This document shows positions 9,114 to 18,573 of a stretch of 64,000 bases of DNA, piece after piece (within the stretch, counting starts at the first letter, position 1; each line of letters begins with the position of its first letter). The notes under the pieces are model-generated. The model saw only the letters and a program-made list of their open reading frames with translations. It searched no databases and had not been told where the DNA came from. Origin of the DNA: Methylophilus aquaticus. GTDB taxonomy: Bacteria; Pseudomonadota; Gammaproteobacteria; Burkholderiales; Methylophilaceae. The stretch covers positions 1 to 64,000 of the forward strand of contig NZ_JAVCAP010000002.1 in the NCBI RefSeq assembly GCF_030769565.1. Direction: 5' to 3'. The translations under genes were made by a program, and so were the position numbers.

Positions 9114-9550
9114 TGCAATTGAACACGATTAAGCCTGCAGAAGGCGCAAAAAAGGAACGTCGTCGTTTGGGTCGTGGTATTGGCTCTGGTTTGGGTAAAA
9201 CCAGTGGTCGTGGTCATAAAGGCCAGAAATCACGTGCTGGCGGTTTCCATAAAGTAGGTTTCGAAGGTGGTCAAATGCCTTTGCAACGCCGCTTGCCAAA
9301 ACGTGGGTTCAATTCTTTGACGCAAAAAGATACAGCGCGCATTCGTACCAGTGAGTTAATATTGGTCGATGCTGAGGTTGTTGATATTTTGGCATTGAAA
9401 GCCGCCAAACTGGTGCCTGCAACTGCTAAAGCAGTGAAGGTTTATCTGTCTGGTGAAGTGACAGCCAAAGTACAAGTACAAGGTCTGTTGTTAACTAAAG
9501 GTGCTAAAGCTGCTATCGAATCTGCTGGCGGCAAAGTGCTCGAAGTTTAA
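9113..9550 (+). CDS. rplO: 50S ribosomal protein L15
   Basis: This 145-residue protein has the glycine- and arginine-rich N-terminus [20 protein letters not shown] and then [19 protein letters not shown]15 is a late 50S assembly protein. It overlaps rpmD by one base and is followed by secY after a 24-nt gap. Confidence 0.96.
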   Translation: MQLNTIKPAEGAKKERRRLGRGIGSGLGKTSGRGHKGQKSRAGGFHKVGFEGGQMPLQRRLPKRGFNSLTQKDTARIRTSELILVDAEVVDILALKAAKLVPATAKAVKVYLSGEVTAKVQVQGLLLTKGAKAAIESAGGKVLEV

Positions 9551-9574
9551 TTGTTGTAGTAAGAGAGTATCAGC

Positions 9575-10888
9575 TTGGCACAGGATAATATCTTAAGTTC
9601 CGTCAGCAAACTTGGTGAATTAAAAAGCCGTTTGTGGTTCTTGTTGGGTGCGCTTATCGTATATCGATTAGGTGCACATATTCCGGTGCCGGGCATTGAT
9701 CCCACCGTGTTAAAGCAGTTGTTTGACACGCAGAAGGACGGCATTCTGGGTATGTTCAACATGTTCTCCGGCGGAGCGCTATCGCGCTTCACCGTGTTTG
9801 CCCTGGGCATCATGCCTTACATCTCTGCTTCTATTATTATGCAGTTGCTCACGGTGGTTTCTCCACAGTTAGAGCAACTAAAAAAAGAAGGTGAAGCTGG
9901 TCGTCGCCAGATTACCAAATACACACGCTATGGCACGGTGCTTCTGGCAACGTTTCAAGCCCTTGGTATTGCGATTGCGCTCGAGGGCCAGGCAGGTTTG
10001 GTACTCGATCCCGGCTTCGCTTTCCGAATTACAGCTGTAACGACCTTGGTCGCAGGCACCATGTTTTTGATGTGGCTGGGCGAACAGATTACAGAGCGAG
10101 GGATTGGTAATGGTATTTCTATTATCATTTTTGCTGGTATTGTCGCTGGCTTGCCGCATGCGATTGGCAGTACGCTAGATCTGGCTAAGACAGGGGCTTT
10201 TTCGGTCCCGCTGGTCATGTTCTTGTTTGTGGCAGTTTTGATGGTCACTGCTTTGGTTGTATTTGTTGAGCGTGGTCAGCGCAAAATTACTGTCAACTAT
10301 GCAAAGCGTCAGGTTGGTAATCGTATTTATGGCGGCCAATCCACACACTTGCCATTGAAGTTAAATATGGCTGGTGTAATTCCGCCGATTTTTGCTTCAA
10401 GCATTATTTTATTTCCAGCCACTCTAGCGGGCTGGTTTGGTAGTAGTGAGCATATGTACTGGTTGAAGGATGTGAGTGCAAAACTCTCTCCTGGTCAGCC
10501 GCTGTATATTTTGTTATTCACAATTGCAATTTTGTTTTTTGCTTTCTTCTATACGGCCCTGGTTTTCAACCCGAAAGAAACTGCAGATAATTTGAAGAAA
10601 AGTGGTGCGTTTGTACCTGGTATTCGTCCCGGTGAGCAAACTGCCAAATATATTGACCGTATTATGGGGCGTTTGACTTTGATTGGCGCCTTGTACATTA
10701 CATTGGTGTGTTTGTTACCAGAATTTTTGATTTTGAAATTTAATACTCCGTTCTACTTTGGTGGTACGTCTTTGTTAATTATTGTCGTTGTGACCATGGA
10801 TTTCATGACCCAGGTGCAATCACACTTAATGTCTCAGCAATATGAAGGACTGCTGAAGAAAGCTAACTTCAAAGGCTCGGGGCGGTGA
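9575..10888 (+). CDS. secY: Protein translocase channel subunit SecY
   Basis: SecY is the inner-membrane channel of the Sec translocase, working with SecE, SecG and SecA. The 437-residue protein has ten predicted membrane segments, the cytoplasmic loop [18 protein letters not shown], the following [19 protein letters not shown] and the C-terminal loop with [13 protein letters not shown]. The start codon is TTG (9575): there is no ATG or GTG giving a better N-terminus, and the upstream AGAG is weak, which suggests modest initiation relative to the ribosomal proteins. Confidence 0.96.
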   Translation: MAQDNILSSVSKLGELKSRLWFLLGALIVYRLGAHIPVPGIDPTVLKQLFDTQKDGILGMFNMFSGGALSRFTVFALGIMPYISASIIMQLLTVVSPQLEQLKKEGEAGRRQITKYTRYGTVLLATFQALGIAIALEGQAGLVLDPGFAFRITAVTTLVAGTMFLMWLGEQITERGIGNGISIIIFAGIVAGLPHAIGSTLDLAKTGAFSVPLVMFLFVAVLMVTALVVFVERGQRKITVNYAKRQVGNRIYGGQSTHLPLKLNMAGVIPPIFASSIILFPATLAGWFGSSEHMYWLKDVSAKLSPGQPLYILLFTIAILFFAFFYTALVFNPKETADNLKKSGAFVPGIRPGEQTAKYIDRIMGRLTLIGALYITLVCLLPEFLILKFNTPFYFGGTSLLIIVVVTMDFMTQVQSHLMSQQYEGLLKKANFKGSGR

Positions 10889-10889
10889 C

Positions 10890-11108
10890 ATGGCTAAGGA
10901 AGATCGTATCGAAATGCAAGGCGAGATCCTTGAGAATCTGCCAAATGCGACTTTTAAAGTAAAACTTGAGAATGGTCATACTGTATTAGGCTACATCTCT
11001 GGAAAAATGCGTATGCACTACATTCGTATTTTGCCAGGTGATAGAGTTACTGTGGAAATGACCCCATATGATTTAACCCGTGCGCGAATTACATTCCGCG
11101 CAAAGTAA
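10890..11108 (+). CDS. infA: Translation initiation factor IF-1
   Basis: This 72-residue protein matches IF-1 over its whole length ([38 protein letters not shown]). It is a single S1-like OB fold that occupies the A site during initiation. It starts one base after the secY stop. The substitution GYISG where E. coli has AHISG is common in betaproteobacteria. Confidence 0.96.
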   Translation: MAKEDRIEMQGEILENLPNATFKVKLENGHTVLGYISGKMRMHYIRILPGDRVTVEMTPYDLTRARITFRAK

Positions 11109-11132
11109 TTGAATTTGATAAAGGAAAGCAAG

Positions 11133-11246
11133 ATGAGAGTTCGCGCATCCGTTAAAGCATTATGCCGTAACTGTAAAGTGGTTAGACGTCGCGGTGTTGT
11201 TCGTATTATTTGTACCGACCCACGTCATAAACAACGTCAAGGTTAA
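11133..11246 (+). CDS. rpmJ: 50S ribosomal protein L36, zinc-binding form
   Basis: This short gene of 37 codons encodes [20 protein letters not shown] and a tail ending HKQRQG. Cys11, Cys14, Cys27 and His32 form the CCCH zinc site of the C+ form of L36. It follows infA by 24 nt with AAGGAAAG before the ATG, and it is the last gene before the rpsM promoter, exactly as in other betaproteobacteria. Confidence 0.95.
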   Translation: MRVRASVKALCRNCKVVRRRGVVRIICTDPRHKQRQG

Positions 11247-11260
11247 TAGATAACAGTTGC

Positions 11261-11289
11261 TTGTGATAAGTGAAGAGTGCTGATATAAT
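11261..11289 (+). promoter_or_regulatory. Promoter for rpsM-rpsK-rpsD-rpoA-rplQ
   Basis: TTGTGA (11261-11266), a 17-nt spacer and a perfect TATAAT (11284-11289). The leader of about 60 nt contains a 6-bp hairpin (11321-11326 with 11330-11335) and ends in GGAG before rpsM. No T-rich terminator is visible between rpmJ and this promoter, so read-through from the spc unit is also likely. Confidence 0.75.
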
Positions 11290-11354
11290 ATGCGGCTTTT
11301 CTTTTCTACGCACAAGCTTGATCGTGATACACGATTGATTATTGGAGTTTAAGT

Positions 11355-11717
11355 ATGGCACGTATTGCCGGGGTAAATATCCCAAACCACAAACATACAG
11401 AAATCGCTTTGACCTCTATTTACGGTATTGGTCGTACAACTGCACAAAAAATATGTGCAGCTGCTGGCGTGCTGACAACCGTCAAGGTGAAAGACTTGAG
11501 TGACGCAGACGTGGAAAAGTTGCGTGATGAAGTTGCCAAGTTCACTGTTGAAGGTGATTTGCGTCGTGAAGTGACCATGAACATCAAGCGGTTGATGGAT
11601 CTGGGTTGTTATCGTGGCATCCGCCATCGTCGTGGTTTACCTGTACGTGGTCAGCGTACCAAGACTAATGCACGTACTCGCAAAGGTCCTGTTAAGGCCA
11701 TCAAGCAAGCTAAATAA
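11355..11717 (+). CDS. rpsM: 30S ribosomal protein S13
   Basis: This 120-residue protein starts [20 protein letters not shown] and has the basic tail [16 protein letters not shown]13 forms bridges with L5 and 23S rRNA and contacts tRNA. It is the first gene of the alpha-type operon, behind its own promoter. Confidence 0.97.
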   Translation: MARIAGVNIPNHKHTEIALTSIYGIGRTTAQKICAAAGVLTTVKVKDLSDADVEKLRDEVAKFTVEGDLRREVTMNIKRLMDLGCYRGIRHRRGLPVRGQRTKTNARTRKGPVKAIKQAK

Positions 11718-11757
11718 TCTTTTATTGAACATTAGTAGATATTAAGGACAGTACAAC

Positions 11758-12147
11758 ATGGCAAAAGCTAATGTACGCGTTAGAAAAAAAGTAAAAAAGA
11801 ATATTGCCGAGGGCATCGCCCACGTGCATGCGTCTTTTAACAATACGATTATTACGATCACCGACCGTCAAGGCAATGCATTGTCATGGGCTACCTCCGG
11901 TGGTCAGGGTTTTAAGGGTTCACGTAAAAGTACCCCATTTGCGGCTCAAGTTGCGGCTGAAGTTGCTGGTAAAAGTGCTCAAGAGTCTGGTGTTAAAAAC
12001 CTTGAAGTTCGCATCAAGGGTCCAGGTCCAGGTCGTGAATCTGCTGTGCGTGCGTTGAATGCTGCCGGTTTTAAAATCACAAGCATTACTGACGTGACTC
12101 CGGTGCCACACAATGGCTGCCGCCCACCGAAAAAACGCAGAATTTAA
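11758..12147 (+). CDS. rpsK: 30S ribosomal protein S11
   Basis: This 129-residue protein has [26 protein letters not shown]-type residues ([20 protein letters not shown]) and the C-terminal [18 protein letters not shown]11 sits at the platform beside the E site. The asparagine-glycine pair in HNGC is the site that forms isoaspartate in relatives. Confidence 0.97.
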   Translation: MAKANVRVRKKVKKNIAEGIAHVHASFNNTIITITDRQGNALSWATSGGQGFKGSRKSTPFAAQVAAEVAGKSAQESGVKNLEVRIKGPGPGRESAVRALNAAGFKITSITDVTPVPHNGCRPPKKRRI

Positions 12148-12191
12148 TTCATTTCGCTTGAATCATAGCGAATCGATACTGGAGAACTATT

Positions 12192-12821
12192 TTGGCTAGA
12201 AATTTAGACCCTAAATGCCGTCAATGCCGTCGTGAAGGTGAAAAGTTGTTTCTGAAAGCAGAGAAATGCTTTACAGATAAATGCGCAATTGAAAAGCGCA
12301 ACTTTGCACCTGGTCAGCATGGTCAGCGCCGTAACTCACGGTTGTCTGACTACGGTGTTCAACTGCGTGAAAAGCAAAAAGTGCGTCGTATTTACGGCGT
12401 TTTAGAAGGTCAGTTCCGTACTTACTACGCTGAAGCTGATCGTCAAAAAGGTATTACTGGTGAAAACCTGTTGCAGTTACTTGAATCACGCTTGGACAAC
12501 GTTACCTACCGTATGGGTTTGGCTGGCTCTCGTTCAGAGGCGCGCCAAGTTGTTCGTCATAACAGTATTTTAGTTAACGGCAAACGTGTCAATATTCCTT
12601 CATATCAAGTGAAGGCTGGTGATGTAGTTTCTGTAGCAGAAAAATCTAAAGCACAATTGCGCATTAAAGCTGCTTCTGTGGCGGCTGAACAACGCGGTTT
12701 CCCTGAGTGGTTGGAAGTCGACGTCAAGGCATTAACTGGTAAATTCAAGGCGAAACCTCAGCGTGATGAGTTGCCTGCTACCATTAATGAGTCATTGATC
12801 GTTGAATTGTATTCTAAGTAA
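12192..12821 (+). CDS. rpsD: 30S ribosomal protein S4, four-cysteine form
   Basis: S4 starts 16S rRNA folding and affects decoding accuracy. The 209-residue protein is standard from [16 protein letters not shown] onward, including the S4 RNA-binding domain (about 98-160). The N-terminus differs from E. coli: Cys9, Cys12, Cys26 and Cys31 form a likely zinc site as in the C+ type of Gram-positive and cyanobacterial S4. The start codon is TTG (12192) with GGAGA 6-10 nt upstream. rpsD start strength could matter because S4 is a regulator of this operon in E. coli. Confidence 0.96.
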   Translation: MARNLDPKCRQCRREGEKLFLKAEKCFTDKCAIEKRNFAPGQHGQRRNSRLSDYGVQLREKQKVRRIYGVLEGQFRTYYAEADRQKGITGENLLQLLESRLDNVTYRMGLAGSRSEARQVVRHNSILVNGKRVNIPSYQVKAGDVVSVAEKSKAQLRIKAASVAAEQRGFPEWLEVDVKALTGKFKAKPQRDELPATINESLIVELYSK

Positions 12822-12877
12822 TCACTTAGTCTAGGCTAAGGTTTATTTGTTTATACCCAATTACTTCAAGGAAATAT

Positions 12878-13864
12878 ATGCAAAATAACCCTACTGAATA
12901 TTTGAAGCCACGTGTTGTGGACGTGGAAGTTATTACTCCACTGCGTGCACGTGTTACTTTGGAGCCGATGGAGCGTGGATTTGGTTACACGCTTGGTAAT
13001 GCACTGAGAAGAGTATTGCTGTCCTCGATCCCGGGTTATGCCATTACCGAAGTTAAAATCGATGGTGTTGTGCATGAGTACTCCACTATCGAAGGCGTAC
13101 AAGAAGATGTTGTTGATATCTTGTTGAACCTTAAAGGTGTTGCATTAAAACTGCACAGCAAAACCGAAACCATTTTGGTATTAAGCAAATCCGGTGAAGG
13201 TGTTGTCACTGCGGCTGATTTTGATGTTGGCCATGATGCTGAAATCGTTAACCCGAATCATGTCATTGCACACATTACCAAAGGCGGCAAGCTGAATCTG
13301 GAAGTCAAAGTTGAAATGGGTCGCGGCTACCAGCCAGTTCCAGCACGCCAAAAAGCAAACGACGAAGACCGTGTGCTTGGTTTTATGATGGTGGATGCTT
13401 CTTTCAGTCCAATCAATAAAGTCAGTTACCATGTCGAAAGCGCGCGTGTTGAACAGCGTACAGACCTTGATAAATTGATTATGGACGTTGAAACTAACGG
13501 CATTATCGAACCTGAGCAAGCCATTCGTGATGCCGCCCGCATCCTCATTGGTCAACTTTCTGTATTTGCAAACTTGGAAGGCGCTTCTGCGGATGTTGAA
13601 GTTAAGGCTGCTCCACAGGTTGATCCAATTCTGTTACGCCCGGTGGATGATCTGGAATTGACAGTACGTTCTGCCAACTGCTTGAAAGCGGAAAACATTT
13701 TCTACATTGGTGATTTGATTCAGCGCACTGAAAACGAGCTGCTGAAAGCACCTAACCTTGGTAGAAAATCATTGAATGAAATTAAAGATGTGTTGGCCTC
13801 AAAAGGGTTGACTCTGGGTATGAAGCTTGAAAACTGGCCACCTGTTGGCTTGGAAAAAGCTTAA
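12878..13864 (+). CDS. rpoA: RNA polymerase alpha subunit
   Basis: This 328-residue protein has the assembly domain (about 1-235, with [20 protein letters not shown]) and the C-terminal domain (about 250-328, with [19 protein letters not shown] and [18 protein letters not shown]) that binds UP elements and activators. The position between rpsD and rplQ is universal. AAGGAAA precedes the ATG. Confidence 0.97.
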   Translation: MQNNPTEYLKPRVVDVEVITPLRARVTLEPMERGFGYTLGNALRRVLLSSIPGYAITEVKIDGVVHEYSTIEGVQEDVVDILLNLKGVALKLHSKTETILVLSKSGEGVVTAADFDVGHDAEIVNPNHVIAHITKGGKLNLEVKVEMGRGYQPVPARQKANDEDRVLGFMMVDASFSPINKVSYHVESARVEQRTDLDKLIMDVETNGIIEPEQAIRDAARILIGQLSVFANLEGASADVEVKAAPQVDPILLRPVDDLELTVRSANCLKAENIFYIGDLIQRTENELLKAPNLGRKSLNEIKDVLASKGLTLGMKLENWPPVGLEKA

Positions 13865-13897
13865 TTACCGATAAGATAAATACTTAAGGAAATTACT

Positions 13898-14284
13898 ATG
13901 CGTCACGGTAATAGCAATCGTAAATTGAACAGAACCAGCAGCCACCGTGCTGCCATGTTTCGTAACATGGTCACCTCACTGCTGCGTCACGAAGTGATTA
14001 AAACTACTTTGCCAAAAGCAAAAGAGCTGCGTAAATATGCAGAGCCTTTGATCACTTTGGGCAAAACGCCTACTTTGGCCAACCGTCGTCTGGCGTTTAG
14101 TCGTCTGCGTGATCGTGACATCGTAGGTAAACTGTTCGGTGAACTTGGTCCTCGTTACAATGCACGTAATGGTGGTTACCTGCGCATCCTCAAATGTGGT
14201 TTCCGTAATGGTGATAATGCACCGATGGCATTTGTTGAGTTGGTGGATCGTCCAGAAGTTGCTGAAGCACCAAGTGCTGAGTAA
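13898..14284 (+). CDS. rplQ: 50S ribosomal protein L17
   Basis: This 128-residue protein starts [17 protein letters not shown] and has the conserved [20 protein letters not shown]17 lies near the tunnel exit. It ends the ribosomal protein supercluster and is followed directly by a strong terminator. Confidence 0.97.
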   Translation: MRHGNSNRKLNRTSSHRAAMFRNMVTSLLRHEVIKTTLPKAKELRKYAEPLITLGKTPTLANRRLAFSRLRDRDIVGKLFGELGPRYNARNGGYLRILKCGFRNGDNAPMAFVELVDRPEVAEAPSAE

Positions 14285-14302
14285 TTGAAGTATTGCAATA
14301 TC

Positions 14303-14334
14303 AAAAGAGCCAGCTTTGCTGGCTCTTTTGCTTT
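14303..14334. terminator. Bidirectional terminator, rplQ / glutaredoxin-like gene
   Basis: AAAAGAGCCAGC (14303-14314) pairs fully with GCTGGCTCTTTT (14318-14329) over the loop TTT. T runs are present on both strands, so it can end rplQ on the plus strand and the convergent gene at 14346 on the minus strand. Confidence 0.85.
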
Positions 14335-14345
14335 TAAAAGTGTTG

Positions 14346-14579
14346 TCATCTTTGCAATAACCAGTCCGTAATTTCTAATGTGGTAAACGGCCAGTATAGA
14401 GGTTCTCTCTTTGCGGCATCACACAATACAGGAATGCTGGTGGCAAATTGCTCAAAGAGGCTGTCGTCATCAATAATATCTGCATATTGGTATGCCAGTT
14501 CCAAGCTAATTAAAAGACGCTCTGCATCGTCACATAAATGACAACCGACTGTGCCATATAAAATCAGTTCGCTCCGCAT
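14346..14579 (-). CDS. Glutaredoxin-like protein (DUF836 type)
   Basis: This 77-residue single-domain protein begins with a beta strand and then VGCHLCDDAERLL, a CxxC redox pair at Cys13 and Cys16 in the thioredoxin/glutaredoxin position. A cis-proline follows in TSIPVL (about residue 50), as in the fold. It lacks the glutathione-binding details of true Grx, matching the short thioredoxin-like family PF05768. It is transcribed divergently from mgtE and convergently to rplQ. The partner is unknown. Confidence 0.8.
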   Translation of the reverse strand: MRSELILYGTVGCHLCDDAERLLISLELAYQYADIIDDDSLFEQFATSIPVLCDAAKREPLYWPFTTLEITDWLLQR

Positions 14580-14655
14580 AATTCGCTAGGTAGTGTCATC
14601 AACGCTTTGTACAATAACATCTATATTAAATCACCCGATTAAAATTGGATATGGC

Positions 14656-16113
14656 ATGGCAGAAACTCGTGAACATAACGAAGATGTGATTGAAAACAAG
14701 GAAACTTTGGGCGAAACACTGCAGCAAGTCATTCACTTGTTGGATAAGCACAAGCTGGTAGAGCATGTTGTTCACAAACAAGAGATGCCCAATCATGAAC
14801 TGGTAGAGCATCTTGTCCATAAGCAGAATCTGAACAGCTTGCAACATAAGCTGGAACAGCTGCACCCTGCTGACGTAGCCTATATTCTTGAGGCCTTGCC
14901 ATTAGATGATCGTTTGCGCGTCTGGGAGCTGGTAAAAGCTGACCGTGACGGGGAAATCCTGCTGGAAGTATCGGACGCTGTTCGACAAACACTGATTGCA
15001 GACATGGATAGCGACGAGTTGCTCGCTGCGGCCGAACAGTTAGATACCGACGAGCTGGCTGACCTTGCGCCTGACCTTCCCAAAGATGTGTTGCAAGATC
15101 TGATGTATAGCCTCGATGCACAGCATCGTGAGCGCTTGCAATCGGCACTGTCCTATCCTGAGGATACCGTCGGCGCCATTATGGATTTTGATATTGTCAC
15201 CATCCGCGATGATATTACGCTCGAAGTGGTATTGCGCTATTTGCGGCGCTTGCCCAAGTTTCCTGACCATACCGATAAATTGTTTGTGATCAGCCGTGAT
15301 GATACTTTGCAAGGTGTGTTGCCACTCAAGCGTATTATCCTGAATGATCCTGAAACCCGAGTCAGTGACATCATGGCGACCGATGCTGTGATGTTCCATC
15401 CAGAGGACATGGCTGATCAGGCTGCGATGGCTTTTGAACGATATGACCTGGTGACGGCACCGGTGGTCGATAATAACCGCAAGCTCATCGGCAGAATTAC
15501 GGTCGATACGGTCATGGACATCATTAGGGAGGAAGCAGAGGCCGATATGTTGTCCATGGCTGGCTTGCGCGAAGAGGAGGACTTTTTTGCTTCAGTATGG
15601 AAGTCTGTTCAAAACCGCTGGGCATGGCTGGCAATCAATCTGGTGACTGCATTGGTGGCTTCGCGGGTAATTGGGCTGTTTGAAGGCAGCATTGAAAAGA
15701 TTGTGGCGTTGGCCGCACTGATGCCGATTGTGGCTGGTATAGGCGGAAATTCGGGCAATCAAACAACCACGATGATTGTACGTGGCCTGGCACTAGGGCA
15801 GATATCCGGCTATCACATGAAGTCCTTGTTGCAAAAGGAAATGGGGGTTGCGTTACTGAATGGCTTGTTGTGGGGTGGCGTGCTAGGGCTGATTGCATAC
15901 TGGCTTTATGGCAGTGCCCCTTTAGGGTTGGTGATGACGGCGGCTATGGCCCTTAATTTGCTATTGGCCGCTATTATTGGCGTCATTATCCCCCTGGTGA
16001 TGAATAAATTGGACCGCGATCCGGCTGTTGGTTCCAGTGTCTTGATTACTGCTTTGACGGATAGTGGTGGTTTTCTTATTTTCCTTGGCTTGGCGACAAT
16101 TTTCTTATTGTAA
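14656..16113 (+). CDS. mgtE: Magnesium transporter MgtE
   Basis: MgtE is a magnesium channel of the inner membrane gated by cytoplasmic magnesium. The 485-residue protein has an N-terminal helical MgtE_N domain (about 65-190, ALPLDDRLRVWELV), two CBS motifs (about 195-315, TAPVVDNNRKLIGRITVD) and five membrane segments with the pore signature GIGGNSGNQTTTMIVRG. The start MAETREHNED at 14656 is preferred; an ATG at 14593 would add 21 atypical residues. Ahead of the domain there is a duplicated LVEHxVHKQ (residues 34-42 and 49-57). The MscS-like gene follows by 8 nt, suggesting an operon. Confidence 0.92.
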   Translation: MAETREHNEDVIENKETLGETLQQVIHLLDKHKLVEHVVHKQEMPNHELVEHLVHKQNLNSLQHKLEQLHPADVAYILEALPLDDRLRVWELVKADRDGEILLEVSDAVRQTLIADMDSDELLAAAEQLDTDELADLAPDLPKDVLQDLMYSLDAQHRERLQSALSYPEDTVGAIMDFDIVTIRDDITLEVVLRYLRRLPKFPDHTDKLFVISRDDTLQGVLPLKRIILNDPETRVSDIMATDAVMFHPEDMADQAAMAFERYDLVTAPVVDNNRKLIGRITVDTVMDIIREEAEADMLSMAGLREEEDFFASVWKSVQNRWAWLAINLVTALVASRVIGLFEGSIEKIVALAALMPIVAGIGGNSGNQTTTMIVRGLALGQISGYHMKSLLQKEMGVALLNGLLWGGVLGLIAYWLYGSAPLGLVMTAAMALNLLLAAIIGVIIPLVMNKLDRDPAVGSSVLITALTDSGGFLIFLGLATIFLL

Positions 16114-16121
16114 TAATAGAC

Positions 16122-17417
16122 ATGAATAACGAGATTAATTTTATTTGGCGGGAAATCGTACAGGATTTTAGTACCATTTCTGTACTTTGGCAGTTGGCCG
16201 TGATTGCAGTTGTTTTTGCTATCAGTGCCTTACTGAATCTTCACCTGCAGCGACAAATCGCCGAAGGCAGAGTCAATACAGTCTACAAAATGTTACTGGG
16301 AGGCGTTGAGCGATTATTCTTTCCTTTCACCGCATTTCTGCTGCTTGTGATTGCGCGTTATGCACTTGATGGCTGGATGCATGTTGGCGTTCTGCGCCTC
16401 GTTTCGCGCATGCTGATGGCGATGGTGATTATCCGCTCTATTGTTTACATTTTACGCTATGTTTTTTCCCCCAGTGCTTGGTTGCATAGTTTTGAACGAG
16501 CAATCACCTGGAGCATCTGGGTTGTAGTGGCATTGCATTTGAGCGGCTTTCTTGATCAAGTGTTACAGGTGTTCGAAGATGTACAGTTTAGTGTAGGCAA
16601 GCAAAAACTCAATTTGCTGTTGCTGATGCAAGGCATGTTAACCATCGTGGTGACGATGCTGGTCGCATTATGGTTAAGCCGCATGATCGAGCTGCGTTTA
16701 ATGGCTTCGGCCAATATGAACAGCAACTGGCGCGTCATTATGGTCAAGCTGGTACGTATGGTTGCCATTGTGATTGCATTGCTGGTTTCCCTGGCTGCGG
16801 TTGGTATTGATGTCACCATGTTGTCAGTATTTGGTGGCGCACTGGGCGTCGGGTTGGGTTTTGGCTTGCAGAAAATTGCCAGTAATTATGTCAGCGGTTT
16901 CATTATCCTGATGGATAAGTCATTGCATATGGGAGATGTTGTCACCATTAGCAGCCATTATGGCATTGTGAAAGAGTTACGTTCGCGCTATATGATTCTG
17001 CGCAAGCTGGATGGGACTGAAGTCATTATCCCGAACGAAACAATGATTACAGACGTAGTGATTAACCATACCTCGGCTGCCCACAAAGCCAAGGTGCCTA
17101 TTCCAATCCAGATATCCTACGAAAGCGATCTGGATCAGGCGATGCAAATTTTAAAGGAGGTAGGGGTTGCTCATCAGCGTACGATTAAGGATGAGACTGC
17201 AGTGGATGTCATTATTAAAGCGTTTGGCGAAAGCGGCATCGATTTGCAGTTATCAGTCTGGGTGGCAGATCCTGAAGAAGGCTCGGCCAAGCTGCAAAGC
17301 GAGATTTACTATGCGATATGGCAGCGCTTCAAGCAGAGCAATATCCAAATTCCATACCCTCAGCGAGATGTGCGTATTATTTCCACGCCAAACGTAATGC
17401 CTGCAATGGATATGTAA
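16122..17417 (+). CDS. MscS-family mechanosensitive ion channel
   Basis: This 431-residue inner-membrane protein has several N-terminal membrane helices and the MscS pore region GGALGVGLGFGLQKIASNYV (about residues 238-257), followed by the beta domain with MGDVVTI and IPNETMITDVVINHT. MscS channels release solutes on hypo-osmotic shock. It is longer than E. coli MscS (286) with additional N-terminal helices, like the YbdG/YbiO branches. Its position 8 nt after mgtE suggests co-transcription. Confidence 0.88.
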   Translation: MNNEINFIWREIVQDFSTISVLWQLAVIAVVFAISALLNLHLQRQIAEGRVNTVYKMLLGGVERLFFPFTAFLLLVIARYALDGWMHVGVLRLVSRMLMAMVIIRSIVYILRYVFSPSAWLHSFERAITWSIWVVVALHLSGFLDQVLQVFEDVQFSVGKQKLNLLLLMQGMLTIVVTMLVALWLSRMIELRLMASANMNSNWRVIMVKLVRMVAIVIALLVSLAAVGIDVTMLSVFGGALGVGLGFGLQKIASNYVSGFIILMDKSLHMGDVVTISSHYGIVKELRSRYMILRKLDGTEVIIPNETMITDVVINHTSAAHKAKVPIPIQISYESDLDQAMQILKEVGVAHQRTIKDETAVDVIIKAFGESGIDLQLSVWVADPEEGSAKLQSEIYYAIWQRFKQSNIQIPYPQRDVRIISTPNVMPAMDM

Positions 17418-17441
17418 ATTAATTAACGCATTACACATAAT

Positions 17442-17470
17442 AAAAAAGCCTGCATATGCAGGCTTTTTTA
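17442..17470. terminator. Bidirectional terminator, mscS-like / rpmG
   Basis: A perfect palindrome pairs AAAAAAGCCTGCA (17442-17454) with TGCAGGCTTTTTT (17457-17469). It ends the mscS-like gene on the plus strand and rpmG on the minus strand. Confidence 0.85.
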
Positions 17471-17487
17471 TTAATTTCAAAACTTAA

Positions 17488-17643
17488 TTATTTCAATTTA
17501 GTTTCTTTGTACATCACATGCTTGCGAACAACTGGATCAAATTTTTTGATTTCCATTTTCTCAGGCATAGTACGTTTGTTTTTAGTGGTGGTGTAGAAAT
17601 GACCTGTACCAGCACTGGATTCCAATTTAATTTTTTCGCGCAT
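17488..17643 (-). CDS. rpmG: 50S ribosomal protein L33 (cysteine-free form)
   Basis: Translation of the minus strand gives 51 residues starting [20 protein letters not shown], with [18 protein letters not shown] following. There are no cysteines, so this is the zinc-free C- form. AGGAAC lies just before the ATG. It follows rpmB by 29 nt, the usual rpmB-rpmG pair. Confidence 0.95.
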   Translation of the reverse strand: MREKIKLESSAGTGHFYTTTKNKRTMPEKMEIKKFDPVVRKHVMYKETKLK

Positions 17644-17672
17644 GATAGTTCCTTTGCAGACTCAGTTGCTGG

Positions 17673-17909
17673 TTAGATTTTTTCGCCAGCAGCACGCAGA
17701 TCAGCCAACACAGCATCGATACCATTTTTGTCAATGGTACGTAAAGCAGCGTTAGTAATGCGCAGGCTTACCCAGCGGTTTTCGCTCTCAACCCAAAACT
17801 TACGGTTTTGCAAGTTAGGCAAGAAACGACGTCTTGTTTTGTTTTGTGCGTGAGAAACATTGTTACCCACCATCGGCTTTTTACCGGTTACCTGACATAC
17901 ACGTGCCAT
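17673..17909 (-). CDS. rpmB: 50S ribosomal protein L28
   Basis: This 78-residue protein starts [20 protein letters not shown], the canonical L28 start. The upstream in-frame start at 17921 would run through the GGAG ribosome binding site and is rejected. L28 is a 50S protein near the E site. It is transcribed with rpmG from the promoter at 17950-17979. Confidence 0.96.
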   Translation of the reverse strand: MARVCQVTGKKPMVGNNVSHAQNKTRRRFLPNLQNRKFWVESENRWVSLRITNAALRTIDKNGIDAVLADLRAAGEKI

Positions 17910-17949
17910 GGTTGTCTCCAAATACTTTATCTTTTTCAGAAAGAGCGAG

Positions 17950-17979
17950 ATTATAGATTGAAATGAATCATTAAATCAA
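17950..17979 (-). promoter_or_regulatory. Promoter for rpmB-rpmG
   Basis: On the minus strand TTGATT (17979-17974), an 18-nt spacer and a perfect TATAAT (17955-17950), with a leader of about 35 nt ending in GGAG. Confidence 0.7.
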
Positions 17980-18004
17980 GCAAATAATGCAGTTTTTCAA
18001 GCAA

Positions 18005-18457
18005 TTAGTGTTTGCCGGTACTGCCAAAGCCGCCTTCACCACGTTCGCTGGTCGTAAACTCATCAACGATATGAAAATCAGCCTGTACCACTGGCACAAT
18101 CACCATCTGTGCAATGCGCTCCATCGGATTCAAAAGAAACGCTTCTTTGCTACGGTTCCAGCATGAAACCAGTAATTGACCCTGATAGTCCGAGTCAATC
18201 AGGCCCACCAGATTGCCTAATACAATCCCATGTTTGTGACCCAGTCCGGAGCGCGGGAGAATCATGGCGGCATAATAAGTATTGTCTATATGAATCGCCA
18301 TCCCGGTTGGGATCATGATGGTTTCGCCCGGCTGTATGGTTTGCGTATGCTCAATACAGGCACGTAAATCCAACCCGGCCGAACCTGGTGTGGCGTAGTT
18401 TGGCATCATATGATGCAAACGAGGGTCAAGGATCTTGAGGTCTACGGTAATGGACAT
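18005..18457 (-). CDS. dut: dUTP diphosphatase
   Basis: This enzyme hydrolyses dUTP to dUMP, keeping uracil out of DNA and feeding dTMP synthesis. The 150-residue protein shows all five trimeric dUTPase motifs in order: [34 protein letters not shown] and the C-terminal [12 protein letters not shown]. Length matches E. coli Dut (151). GGAG precedes the ATG. In many proteobacteria dut lies next to coaBC; here a TonB receptor gene separates the two. Confidence 0.96.
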   Translation of the reverse strand: MSITVDLKILDPRLHHMMPNYATPGSAGLDLRACIEHTQTIQPGETIMIPTGMAIHIDNTYYAAMILPRSGLGHKHGIVLGNLVGLIDSDYQGQLLVSCWNRSKEAFLLNPMERIAQMVIVPVVQADFHIVDEFTTSERGEGGFGSTGKH

Positions 18458-18529
18458 GCGGAGGCTCCAGTAAATATTGCGCTATTAAAACATGAAACAT
18501 ACCTAAAAATCATTACACGCGATAAAGGT

Positions 18530-18563
18530 GATAAAAAAGCCAGCAGTTGCTGGCTTTTTTATC
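18530..18563. terminator. Terminator downstream of the TonB receptor gene
   Basis: GATAAAAAAGCCAGCA (18530-18545) pairs over 16 bp with TGCTGGCTTTTTTATC (18548-18563). It lies 10 nt beyond the stop of the minus-strand receptor gene and isolates it from dut. The stem has T runs on both strands. Confidence 0.85.
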
Positions 18564-18573
18564 ATTCGGGCAA

